A stretch of 64,000 nucleotides of DNA from Aegilops tauschii subsp. strangulata. Lineage: Eukaryota > Streptophyta > Magnoliopsida > Poales > Poaceae. Shown here piece by piece: positions 56,265-64,000 of this stretch (position 1 is its first letter; the number at the start of each line of letters is the position of its first letter). The stretch lies in contig NC_053040.3 in NCBI RefSeq assembly GCF_002575655.3, positions 364,558,267 to 364,622,266 on the forward strand, written 5' to 3'. The translations under genes and the position numbers were made by a program. Under the pieces are notes generated by a model that did not search any database, was not told the origin of the DNA, and saw only the letters and a program-made list of their open reading frames with translations.

Positions 56265-57007
56265 CTGGTCTGTGTCGTCCTTTGGACCTGACAAGTGGGG
56301 ATGCGTTGGTCAGTGTCGCCGTTCGACCGTTGGGCCGTCCCTTGCATTAAACGCCCGCACGCGCCGCCAGGACAGAAGCCTGCTATGCATGCACCCAGCA
56401 AAGCCTGCTTGCATGCGTCGATGCGCGCCGCCACGATGTGCCGACCGAGCCTAAATGCGCCGATGCATCCGCCATGATGCACTGACCGAGCAGCTTTCTT
56501 GCACGCCAGCCGCCACGGATGCAGCCACGGTCACTGCCGCTGGTTCCTCTCTTCTAGCTAGGTGGCTACATATTGTGGCTTGTGTAAAAAAAGAGAAGTG
56601 TCCGTTGTGGCTGCATGCACTAGGTTGTTACTAACAAGGGAACCCTACTAACAAAGCGAGCTCTCTAAGAAAACAATCAACAAATATGTAGTCCCAATAT
56701 GTAGATAGGGCCAACAAGCCCATAGCACGACCACAAGTTCAAACTAGGAAGAACTTAATAATAGAATAGATAGAAAACTTAATAATAGAACTTAATAAAA
56801 GGGCCAACAAGCCCATAGCAACTCCAACATAGTTCAATTACAACTTAACATAACATAGACTAAAAAAAGATAAGAGGGTTTAGAACCCTAGCCGCCGCCT
56901 TCTCCACCTCGCTCCTCCTCCAGGCGCCCTTTTCACTGCTCCTCCGGGGCGTTGTCGATGGGGTACAGAAGAGTGTGCATGCGCGTCGCGGTGGGGAAGA
57001 TGTTGGT
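56265..57007. other. MULE interior, left part
   Basis: GC-rich sequence with repeated CGCCGCCACGATG-like words (56345-56520), then an AT-rich stretch with a local duplication (AACTTAATAATAGAA, GGGCCAACAAGCCCATAGCA near 56705 and 56800). No coding region is identified. Confidence 0.5.
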
Positions 57008-57388
57008 CTACTCCGTGAACCTGTTGTGGGTGGTGAAAGCGATGAACTCGGAGCCACACCAAAACACCCGACCGAGGAGGTAGAAGGCGTCGAATGTGTT
57101 GGTGAAGTGGGCAAGGAGAGCAACCACCACCCCGTTTTGGATGACCTCCTCGACGCGAAACATCATTGGAGATCCCCGCGGGAGGTGGTGGTAGCCGGAC
57201 GCGAGGAAGAACTGGGTGAAGTTCCTTGCGGTCCACAACCTTGATATCGCCCACACACGTAGTGTGCGATCAACGTACACGCCGGTACGGTAGAGCCTCT
57301 CCGGCACGGTGGGTGGGAAGCGGTAGGTTGGTCCGGTGACTGCATGGCTGAGGGATGTACAGAAGAAGGAGAAGTGGTCGAAGAGCAA
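57008..57388 (-). CDS. Gene-like ORF inside MULE, unknown function (partial)
   Basis: This minus-strand frame of about 126 codons ends in TAG. It has a natural-looking composition (LRVWAISRLWTARNFTQFFL, VFWCGSEFIAFTT) rather than a shadow pattern. There is no ATG at its 5' end, so it may be a partial or internally started fragment. A TTTAAG motif near 57445 and a CT-rich stretch could be its promoter side. I cannot name the family. It may be a captured host gene piece. Confidence 0.35.
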   Translation of the reverse strand: MLFDHFSFFCTSLSHAVTGPTYRFPPTVPERLYRTGVYVDRTLRVWAISRLWTARNFTQFFLASGYHHLPRGSPMMFRVEEVIQNGVVVALLAHFTNTFDAFYLLGRVFWCGSEFIAFTTHNRFTE

Positions 57389-57449
57389 GAAGGGCAGATG
57401 GCAGAGAATGGGAGATGGATGAGGGATGGCAGAGGCAAAGGGTAGCTTA

Positions 57450-58186
57450 AATAGCCATAGTGCTACGTGTTATTTGGTCGTGGCAATAATGAGGTCAAAT
57501 ATGAAGTAGCCCGTTTTCAAACCCACCGCAGCACTGGGAGTGTACACGCGTGGGAAACCGTGGTTTGAAAAGAAGAAGAAAAAGAAGCTAATTCCACACG
57601 TGGGAATCCGTGGTCATATATATTATATGAACAGAAAGAGACCATTTTTGAATAGTTTGTGGCCATTTTGCATGATAAAAATAAATTTGGCCCTTATAAA
57701 TTTGGTCATTTTGCATTCGTATAGAACAAAAAGAACTAAATTTTCTACGCAATGTCAATTGTTGTGTAATTTCAAACGATGCAAAAAAAGAGCCAACACG
57801 TTCACAAAAAAACGAGCAAACGATGCAAAAAAGACGAAATTTGACGGCCCAACCAGTGCTTGGTTTCCTTTTGGGCCCAATAACAACCTTTTTTTCGTGG
57901 AGTCAGTGGTGGGCGAGCAGCCGAGCCCAACGAATAGGATCGCCTCTCGCGGATCGCCCCACGATCCAACAATGCGGAGCCGTCCTTGTGATCCAACGGC
58001 GCGGAGCCTGCACGCAGCCTGCCCACCGAATTCCTTCAAGAAGACCACATCTGAGGGATGTCGCTTGGCGCCAGGGTATGATCGGAGGGCTGACATTCGG
58101 AGCTAGGGTTAGGCGAAACTCCGCGGGGTTTAGAGGGGTTTTGAGCCGGTCAACGGGGTTTCGAAGGCTTTGACTGAGCATAACTA
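57450..58186. other. MULE interior, no clear feature
   Basis: Mixed AT-rich and GC-rich sequence with overlapping short ORFs on both strands (57540-58106 plus, 57755-58217 minus). None looks like a known protein. Confidence 0.45.
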
Positions 58187-58440
58187 ATTTTAAAAAAATC
58201 AAAAAACTATAAAACATTCGCCGTTCTTCGTTTTATAAGACACACTAACGAGGAAAAATACTAAACTTGGTCTATGGTCATTTTCATGAAAAAAACCCTA
58301 GCTAGCACGATCGAGGTCAACTAAGCACCATTAATTTAAAAAAATCAAAAAATATATATAACCTGAGCACAATGTTGTCTTATGTGACATGTTACCAACC
58401 AAAAATCATAAACTTGGTCTATGGTCATTTTCATGAGAAA
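58187..58440. repeat. Degenerate direct repeat, about 145-bp period
   Basis: AAACTTGGTCTATGGTCATT plus TTCATGA occurs near 58264 and again near 58410. Both are preceded by a TAATTT(T)AAAAAAATCAAAAA block at about 58187 and 58330. Confidence 0.7.
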
Positions 58441-59047
58441 ACCTTCACACATATGAGCTATCACGTACAAGATTTCATAGAGTTCAAGGAGAGGAGGTAG
58501 GGTTACCTTCTGTTTTTGAAAAATTAAGAAAAATCACCAAAGCTTTATTTCAAAGTGAATAAGAAGGATCTGAACTTAGTTTTCCAGTTTCATATTTTAA
58601 ACGTGTTGTAATAGTTTTTATATTAAAGAATATTTTTTCAAAAGAAAATCTAAAAATATGAAGATTAATTCAAAAAATAGTGAGACTTCGAATCTACACT
58701 ATATAGATTGAATAAGTGTTAATAAAAACATTTGGCTCATTTAGAGTAGGTCCAAAAAAACTTGATTACAAATGGGTTGTTTACCCTAGCCTGGGAGCTC
58801 ATTTGGAGCATATTTCTCAAATTCAAATTTCTTTGACCTCCTATAAATCACCTCGTATTTTACACACATGATCTCCTACACGAACATAGATAGTTTGCCA
58901 AGGTTTTTTTTTGCATTTTCTTGAATTTATACTGTCCTGTGATCAGTGAAACATGCTGGTGGGAAAATGCATGCATTTAATTTGATTAATAAACATGAGA
59001 CAAATAATTAGGATAATGCTCCTTTATGATCAGTGAAAAAGCAGCAT

Positions 59048-59179
59048 GTCTGATCAGTGAAGCAACACTGAAACAACATGTGTGATCATTGCAGCACCTA
59101 AACTGGTGAGAAAAAACAGCAGGTCTGATCAGTGAAGCAACACTGAAACAACATGTGTGATCATTGCAGCACCTAAACT
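59048..59179. repeat. 57-bp direct repeat with 75-bp period
   Basis: GTCTGATCAGTGAAGCAACA and the next 37 bases occur identically at 59048-59104 and 59123-59179. A shorter TGATCAGTGAAAAAGCAGCA precedes the first copy. Confidence 0.93.
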
Positions 59180-59370
59180 CATAGTTCACAACATCTAAAC
59201 AGAACTAACCATACACCACAGGCAAATTTAAGGACAAACAAATATAGATAGCATAATACATTACTACCATCACCATAGATTCAGTTCATCACACCATAAA
59301 CAGCCACATTCAGTTTACCAAAAGTAACCCAAAAGATAAAGATAAAGATTCAGTTCATCACATCATCACA

Positions 59371-60656
59371 TCACGCCGGAGTCAGGGCCTTCGCGAGCGT
59401 AGCATGCTACCCCTGACCATGTAGTCGTCCTTGCGAATCGCTACATCCTCTGCATGAGACACAAGGTGATCGAAGCGGCCATCCTTTGGCTTTGGCTTGG
59501 TGGTGCAGTAGGGGCAGTGCCACTTCTTGATCTTGCGGTTGTAGAAGGAAGCAACTCCCTTGGCCTTGATCTTCTACACCTCCTTGGCTATGAAGGATGC
59601 GACGTTGCCCTTGTACACATCATCTCCAGAATCATACTGCACACATGAATGAGTTACATTAATACATTATAGATTCATATACACCATGTCAAAGGAACTA
59701 AATGAACAATCTAAATTTCAAGTAGACTTGCCTCATATTCGTCGTCACTAAACTCTGGATCGTACGGGTCGTACTGAGCCAGCTTCCCCCCAACCATCAT
59801 CCTCCTGAATATACAATTACATCCATCACTAGTAAATACAGAAGCCAATTGAAATTTTAGATATGCACACATGACACATTGATCATAGGGCTAATATACT
59901 CCCAATATACTATGATCCTATTTTCATTTTCCATTGTCATGCACACACATTGAACAAAAGAGCTAATATAATTGCATATTATGGACAAATTTATATACTA
60001 ATGAATCAAATAACTTCTTAATCAATGGATTCCAATTGGGCATATGACATTCAAAACCCCAATCTGAGTAGCATTCAAAAAAAATCTAATAGGGACCCAA
60101 TCTAATAAGCATACATGTCTATAGCATTAAAAACCCCAATCTGTAAGCATTAAAAACAAATCTAATAAGCATACATCTGTGTAGCATTGAAGCACATAGA
60201 TCCCTATCTCTCATACAGATATATCTAGCATTTTTGCAACGAATTTATCCAACAAACCCTAGTACAAAAACCCCCGTCCCCCAATACATAAAACCCCGGC
60301 CCATCCGTCAAACCAACTACTCTAATCATCTGTACTACCATATGAATCACTATCTAACCAATGCAACTAACTCTACAAGCTAATATCCTAAATATTGCAA
60401 CTAACAAGAGTGCAAATACCTCCTGCTCCTCGCCATGCTGCGCATCGGGGGTATCAGGATGGACTCTGCCGCTCGACGCCGTCACGTTCTGATCCGGCAG
60501 CGCTGAGGCGGAGCCCGCCACCTCCTTCTCCACATCCGCAGCAGTTGCGAGTTTCCCCGCACCGCCGTGGACGCCGCCAACATCCGCGGTCAACGTGCCC
60601 TGCAGCTCCACCACATCTCCGGCCGCTGCGCCGGCGTCGCCACGAGCTTCCGCCAT
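59371..60656 (-). pseudogene. zf-XS zinc-finger gene carried by the MULE (broken)
   Basis: On the minus strand exon 1 starts with ATG at 60656 and runs to a GT donor at 60420; it is an Ala/Gly/acidic-rich segment. Exon 2 (59804-59732) encodes KLAQYDPYDPEFSDDEYE and uses a GC donor (GAG|GCAAGT). Exon 3 starts at 59636 after GTGCAG and encodes KKWHCPYC, HLVSHAEDV and, in a shifted frame, HATLAKAL, which together match the CPxC...H...H layout of the zf-XS finger found with XS-domain RNA-silencing proteins. A TAG in exon 3 and a missing base before the last block break it, and exon 1 and exon 2 are not in the same frame as drawn. Promoter use of the right inverted repeat is likely. Confidence 0.65.
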
Positions 60657-60999
60657 CGGACAGATGGAGGCGATGAAGGTGAGGAAGAGGATGCGGTGGG
60701 GGAGACCGAGACGGCGCGGTGGAGGCAGTGGAGGAGAGTAAGACGATGCCGGTGGGGGAGAGAAAGACGATGCGGCAGCGAGTGGATTTGGGGGGAAACC
60801 CTTGGGGGAAATGGTAGGGGCGATACGCCGGAAGGTGGTTCCCCCTCTTTATACGATGGGACGTTTCGGGCATGTCCCATGGACACGTGCTACCCCACGA
60901 CCGCGGTCAGTTGCATGCGGCCACATATATGAATACCACTGCACGGTCAGCATACGAAACCACTATACGGGTAAACGGTCAAAGGTGAACTCGGCCCTA

Positions 61000-61171
61000 C
61001 GCGGCCCCACTCGTCAGAGTTAACGGTCAAAGGCATTGACCCGACGGCAATGTCCGTTGTAACCTGTTCTGAGGGTTTCGGGCAAGGGAGTGGGGAAAAG
61101 TGAGCAAAAGTTAACATAGTGGGGATGAATGAGTACAACTAACGAACCAGGGGCACAGAAATAAAAATCCC
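61000..61171 (-). repeat. Right terminal inverted repeat of MULE
   Basis: It is the complement of the left repeat and ends AAAAATCCC at 61171. It lies 344 bp upstream of the zf-XS ATG and faces it. Confidence 0.9.
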
Positions 61172-61180
61172 TATGAATAA
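61172..61180 (+). repeat. 9-bp target site duplication TATGAATAA, right copy
   Basis: It is identical to 56085-56093, and the host TIR element continues immediately after it. Confidence 0.93.
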
Positions 61181-62116
61181 ACCCCATTGTTTTATCCTTA
61201 ATGGCAATAATACGAATACGTGCCTCTCTGCCCCTTCTATCACGAGGCGAGGACATCCCAAGATTGAACCCATTACAAAGCACCTCTCACACTGAGGATA
61301 AATCAATCTAGTTGGCCAAACCAAATGGATAGATCGGAGAAAATACAAAGCTATCATAATCATACATAATAAAGTTTAGAAAAGACTCAATACTTTCAAT
61401 GAATAATCTGATCATAAGCCCACAATTCATCGGATCCCAACAAACACATTGTGAAAGAAGATTACATTGGATAGAACTCCAAGAAGATCGAGGAGAACAT
61501 TGTATTGAAGATCAAAGAGCGAGAAGAAGTCATCTAGCTACTAGCTATGGACCCGTAGGTCTATGGTGAACTACTCACGCATCATCGGAAGGCGGCAAGG
61601 ATGATGTAAAAGCCCTCTGTGATCGATTCTCCCTCTGGAAAAGTACCGGAAAAGGCCTCCAAATGGGATAGCGGAAGAACAGAAGTTTGCGGCGGCGTAA
61701 AAAGTGTTTCAGGTGGCTCTCTGTTGGTTTTCCAATATTTGAGAATTTATAGAAGTGGAATTAGGTCAGACGGAGCCACATAGGGCCCATAAGGTAACAG
61801 AGCGCGCCTACCCCCCACGATGCGCTTTGTTGCCTTGCCATCTCCTCTCTTCGCGTGTGGTATCCTCCGAAGCTTACAGGGTCTCTTATGTTCAGAAAAA
61901 AATGTCAAAAAGTTTCATAGTATTTGGACTCCGTTTGGTACTGGTTTTCTAGAAAACCAAAAACAAACAGAAAACAGCAGGTGGCACTAGCCACTAGGTT
62001 AATAGGTTAGTTCCAAAAAATGATATAAAATAGCATAGAATGCATATAAAATATCCATGATTGATAATATAATAGCATGAAACAATAAAAATTTATAGAT
62101 ACATTGGAGACGTATG

Positions 62117-63535
62117 AACTAACTATTAATTTTGTGCCCAGTGTTAGTTCATATTTTTCTGCATGTTTTTTGGTGTTGCATGAAGTCAATATCGACATAG
62201 GTCAAAACAACTTGCCGATTTAATATGATTTTTTCGGGCAGCGAAGGACCCAGGAAACTTGGGGAAGATCGAGAGGATCCACATGGGGCCCACACGTCCA
62301 CCAGACGCGCACTACCCCTTCGGCGCGCCCCTAGGTCGTGTGGGGCCCTCCTACACCCCCTTACGCCCATTCCACTGCCATAAATTCCTATAAATACTGA
62401 AACCCTCCAAGATATTTTTATAAGAATTTTTCTGCCGCCACAAGTTCCTGTTTCGCGAAGATCCAATCTGGACGCATGTTCGAGAGCTCTGTTGGAGTGG
62501 GAATCCACTGTCAGAGGCTTCTTCATCAACCTTGTTGCCTCCATGACTATGTGTGACTAGTTCCATCAGGACCTTAGGGGCCATAGTAGTAGTAGCTAGA
62601 TGACTCTTTCTCTCCCCCTCACCCTCTCTCTCTCTCTCTGGGTCTTCAACACCATGTTCCCATGAGCTACCTCACATGATCGGGATCAATTCGATGTATT
62701 CTTTCTGGTGTGTTTGTTGGGATATGATGAATTTTCACTTTATGATTAGATTATTCATTAAAGTAATTGAATATTTTGAGGTTTTCTTGCTATATAATTA
62801 AATAGCTTTGCATGGGTGTCTCTTCAGAGGGAGTGGTGCTTTGTAGTGGGTTCAATCTTGCGGTGCTCTAACCCGGTGACAATAAGGGCCAAGACATGTA
62901 TTATATTGTTGACAGTAAGGACAAAACGATGTTTTCTCGTCATATTGATTGATGTTTTACTATCTATATTATGTTATCTTGCTTATTGCGATGCTCTGTT
63001 TCTTGCAAACTTAGTACCTCGAGATGCATGATGGATAATGGATTTGGGCTGGAGAGTATTAATAGTAGATGCAGTTCGATTAATGGTCTACTTATCACAG
63101 ACATAATTCCTATATGAGATTCTACCATGAATGGGCACAGTCATAAACATAAATATTGCAATTTAATCGCTGCCCAACTGTAATTTGTTTACCATGCCAT
63201 TTGCTTGTTTTGAAAGAAATGTCACTAGTGAACCTATCGCACATGGGTCTATTCTCCATTAATGAATTCTTCTACACAGTTTCTATTGTTATCTTTTTTT
63301 ACTTTTCTACAAATTATCTCTATCACTTGCGTTTAATCTTGTGACTAGAAAGTAAAAGGTTTTGACAACCCTCTTACCGTGTTGGGGACAAGTTGTTTTT
63401 GCTTTTGTGTGTAGGTGATGCTTACTTTGTTCGCCGGGAGAAGCTCCTATGGATTGATAATCTTGGTTCTTTAACGGCGGAAAATACTTGCCGCTGAGTT
63501 ACTTCACCCTTACACTTGGGGGAATCCCAACAACT
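62117..63535 (+). repeat. Second copy of the GATACGTCTC-family element, plus strand, 5' truncated
   Basis: It is homologous to the complement of 55381-62116. For example GGGTTCAATCTTGCGGTGCT near 62849 matches the complement of the 61255-61275 region, and TTATCTTGCTTATTGCGATG near 62970 matches the complement of 56040-56060. The terminal TIR wording is missing on its left side. It is more diverged than the first copy. No ORF is credible. Confidence 0.65.
62624..62639 (+). repeat. (CT)n microsatellite
   Basis: Eight CT repeats lie inside a longer CT-rich stretch. Confidence 0.85.
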
Positions 63536-63908
63536 CCTCCGAAAGAAAATAAGTGTGTTTAGGCTCCTTTCAAATGTCAAAACCATTAAGCACCCCCCTA
63601 AGAATGAGAATTATGTAAAACCCATCTTTACAACATTCACTACACTGTTGAATCTACCATGCTGCTTGGCACTTTGGATGTTGAATAGTTTGTTTCTGTA
63701 AAGGGAGGACACGATGATTTGTTTGGGGGCGTGTGTAAGTCTTATTTGCAAGTCCCCTTGATCACCGAGGTGTCCTTAGCTACTATCCTGGACATTCCTG
63801 GCACCCGTACTTGACGTTGCTTCAGTCTAGTGAAGAAGATCCAGCTCCTACGAGCGTAGTAGGAGTGTCGTCAACAAAGAAAGAGCTCGTTCCCTGAGAT
63901 GGTGGAGG
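63536..63908. other. Unassigned flank before the Copia LTR
   Basis: I see no repeat or coding feature. ORFs are short and unremarkable. Confidence 0.45.
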
Positions 63909-64000
63909 TGAAGGAAATATGCCCTAGAGGCAATAATAAAGTTGTTATTTTATATTTCCTTATTCATGATAAAGGTTTATTATTCATGCTAGAATTGTAT
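63909..64000 (+). repeat. Start of a third Copia LTR subtype (runs off window)
   Basis: TGAAGGAAATATGCCCTAGA and the following GGCAATAATAAAG match the Angela-type LTR start except that TGTTGG is replaced by TGAAGG. The wording then follows the other LTRs (TTATTCATGCTAGAATTGTA). Only 92 bp are visible. A 5-bp duplication of GGAGG (63904-63908) would be expected at its far end. Confidence 0.88.

Larger units (their letters stand above)
56094..61171. mobile_element. Mutator-like element (5078 bp), non-autonomous, Pack-MULE-like
   Basis: Long inverted repeats of about 171 bp (56094-56264 and 61000-61171) share blocks such as CTGTGCCCCTGGTTC, AACTTTTGCTCACTTTTCCC and TTGCCCGAAACCCTCAGAAC. The 9-bp duplication TATGAATAA flanks it. 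No MULE transposase is seen. The interior holds a degenerate zf-XS gene reading inward from the right repeat, a second gene-like ORF on the left, and AT-rich filler. Confidence 0.93.
55381..62116 (-). mobile_element. TIR element with GATACGTCTC ends, split by a MULE
   Basis: The left end GATACGTCTCAAATGTAGCT and the complement of the right end (CATACGTCTCCAATGTATCT) pair over about 60 bp including TTTATTGTTYCATGC. Without the MULE and one copy of its target duplication the element is about 1.65 kb. It has no transposase and no convincing ORF. The two halves (55381-56093 and 61172-62116) join at TATGAATAA. It is a familiar-looking high-copy cereal repeat whose class I cannot settle. Confidence 0.65.

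Noticed and set aside
57540..58217. ORFs of 100-190 codons in the middle of the MULE
   Set aside because: Overlapping frames on both strands with lysine runs from A-rich DNA and no domain; I could not support any as coding.

Overview
This window reads as nuclear DNA of a Triticeae grass (wheat, Aegilops, rye or barley). The evidence is the Angela/BARE-1/WIS-type Copia LTRs that open with the 20-mer TGTTGGAAATATGCCCTAGA, Tat-type Ty3/Gypsy elements with dual RNase H, Stowaway MITEs, a tRNA-derived SINE and a Mutator-like element. About three quarters of the window is one nested retrotransposon stack. I see no rRNA, tRNA, CRISPR array or bacterial feature.

Layout. Positions 1-44778 are a plus-strand Tat-type Gypsy element whose 5' part lies before the window. 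It is interrupted at 1354-39878 by a Copia element (TSD CTCTG) with almost identical 1.72 kb LTRs but a badly decayed gag-pol. That Copia is itself interrupted in its leader at 4074-33973 (TSD CAGAC) by a 29.9 kb tandem array of a younger Angela-type Copia: five LTRs alternate with four internal regions (period 7044-7045 bp) and only one TSD pair flanks the whole array. Units 1, 2 and 4 encode a 1326-residue gag-pol polyprotein with all catalytic residues present. Unit 3 is broken by a 1-bp deletion inside integrase. The plus-strand Gypsy ends with its 3' LTR at 44256-44778, which abuts a minus-strand, internally deleted Tat-type Gypsy (44779-47212) that it probably entered.

From 47213 to 52083 lie a SINE, a cluster of tandem duplications (about 104, 464 and 90 bp) with Helitron-like hairpins, a Stowaway MITE and DNA I cannot identify. 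At 52084-53167 on the minus strand is the only convincing host gene: two exons with a GT-AG intron, about 287 residues, with a plastid-transit-like N-terminus. Next come a second Stowaway MITE inside a larger DNA-transposon-like remnant and a 5' LINE endonuclease fragment.

Positions 55381-62116 are a TIR element (ends GATACGTCTC) split by a 5078-bp Mutator-like element (56094-61171; about 171-bp TIRs; 9-bp TSD TATGAATAA). This element lacks a transposase but carries a degenerate multi-exon gene with a zf-XS-type zinc finger, which makes it Pack-MULE-like. An inverted second copy of the TIR family follows at 62117-63535. A third Copia LTR subtype begins at 63909 and runs off the window.

None of this forms a pathway. 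The functional logic is one of transposons: intact Angela units could supply proteins in trans, and several neighbours (the decayed outer Copia, the gag-integrase-deleted Gypsy, the MITEs, the SINE and the MULE) look non-autonomous and dependent on such supply. The most notable observation is the four-unit Angela array with its mosaic polymorphism pattern.
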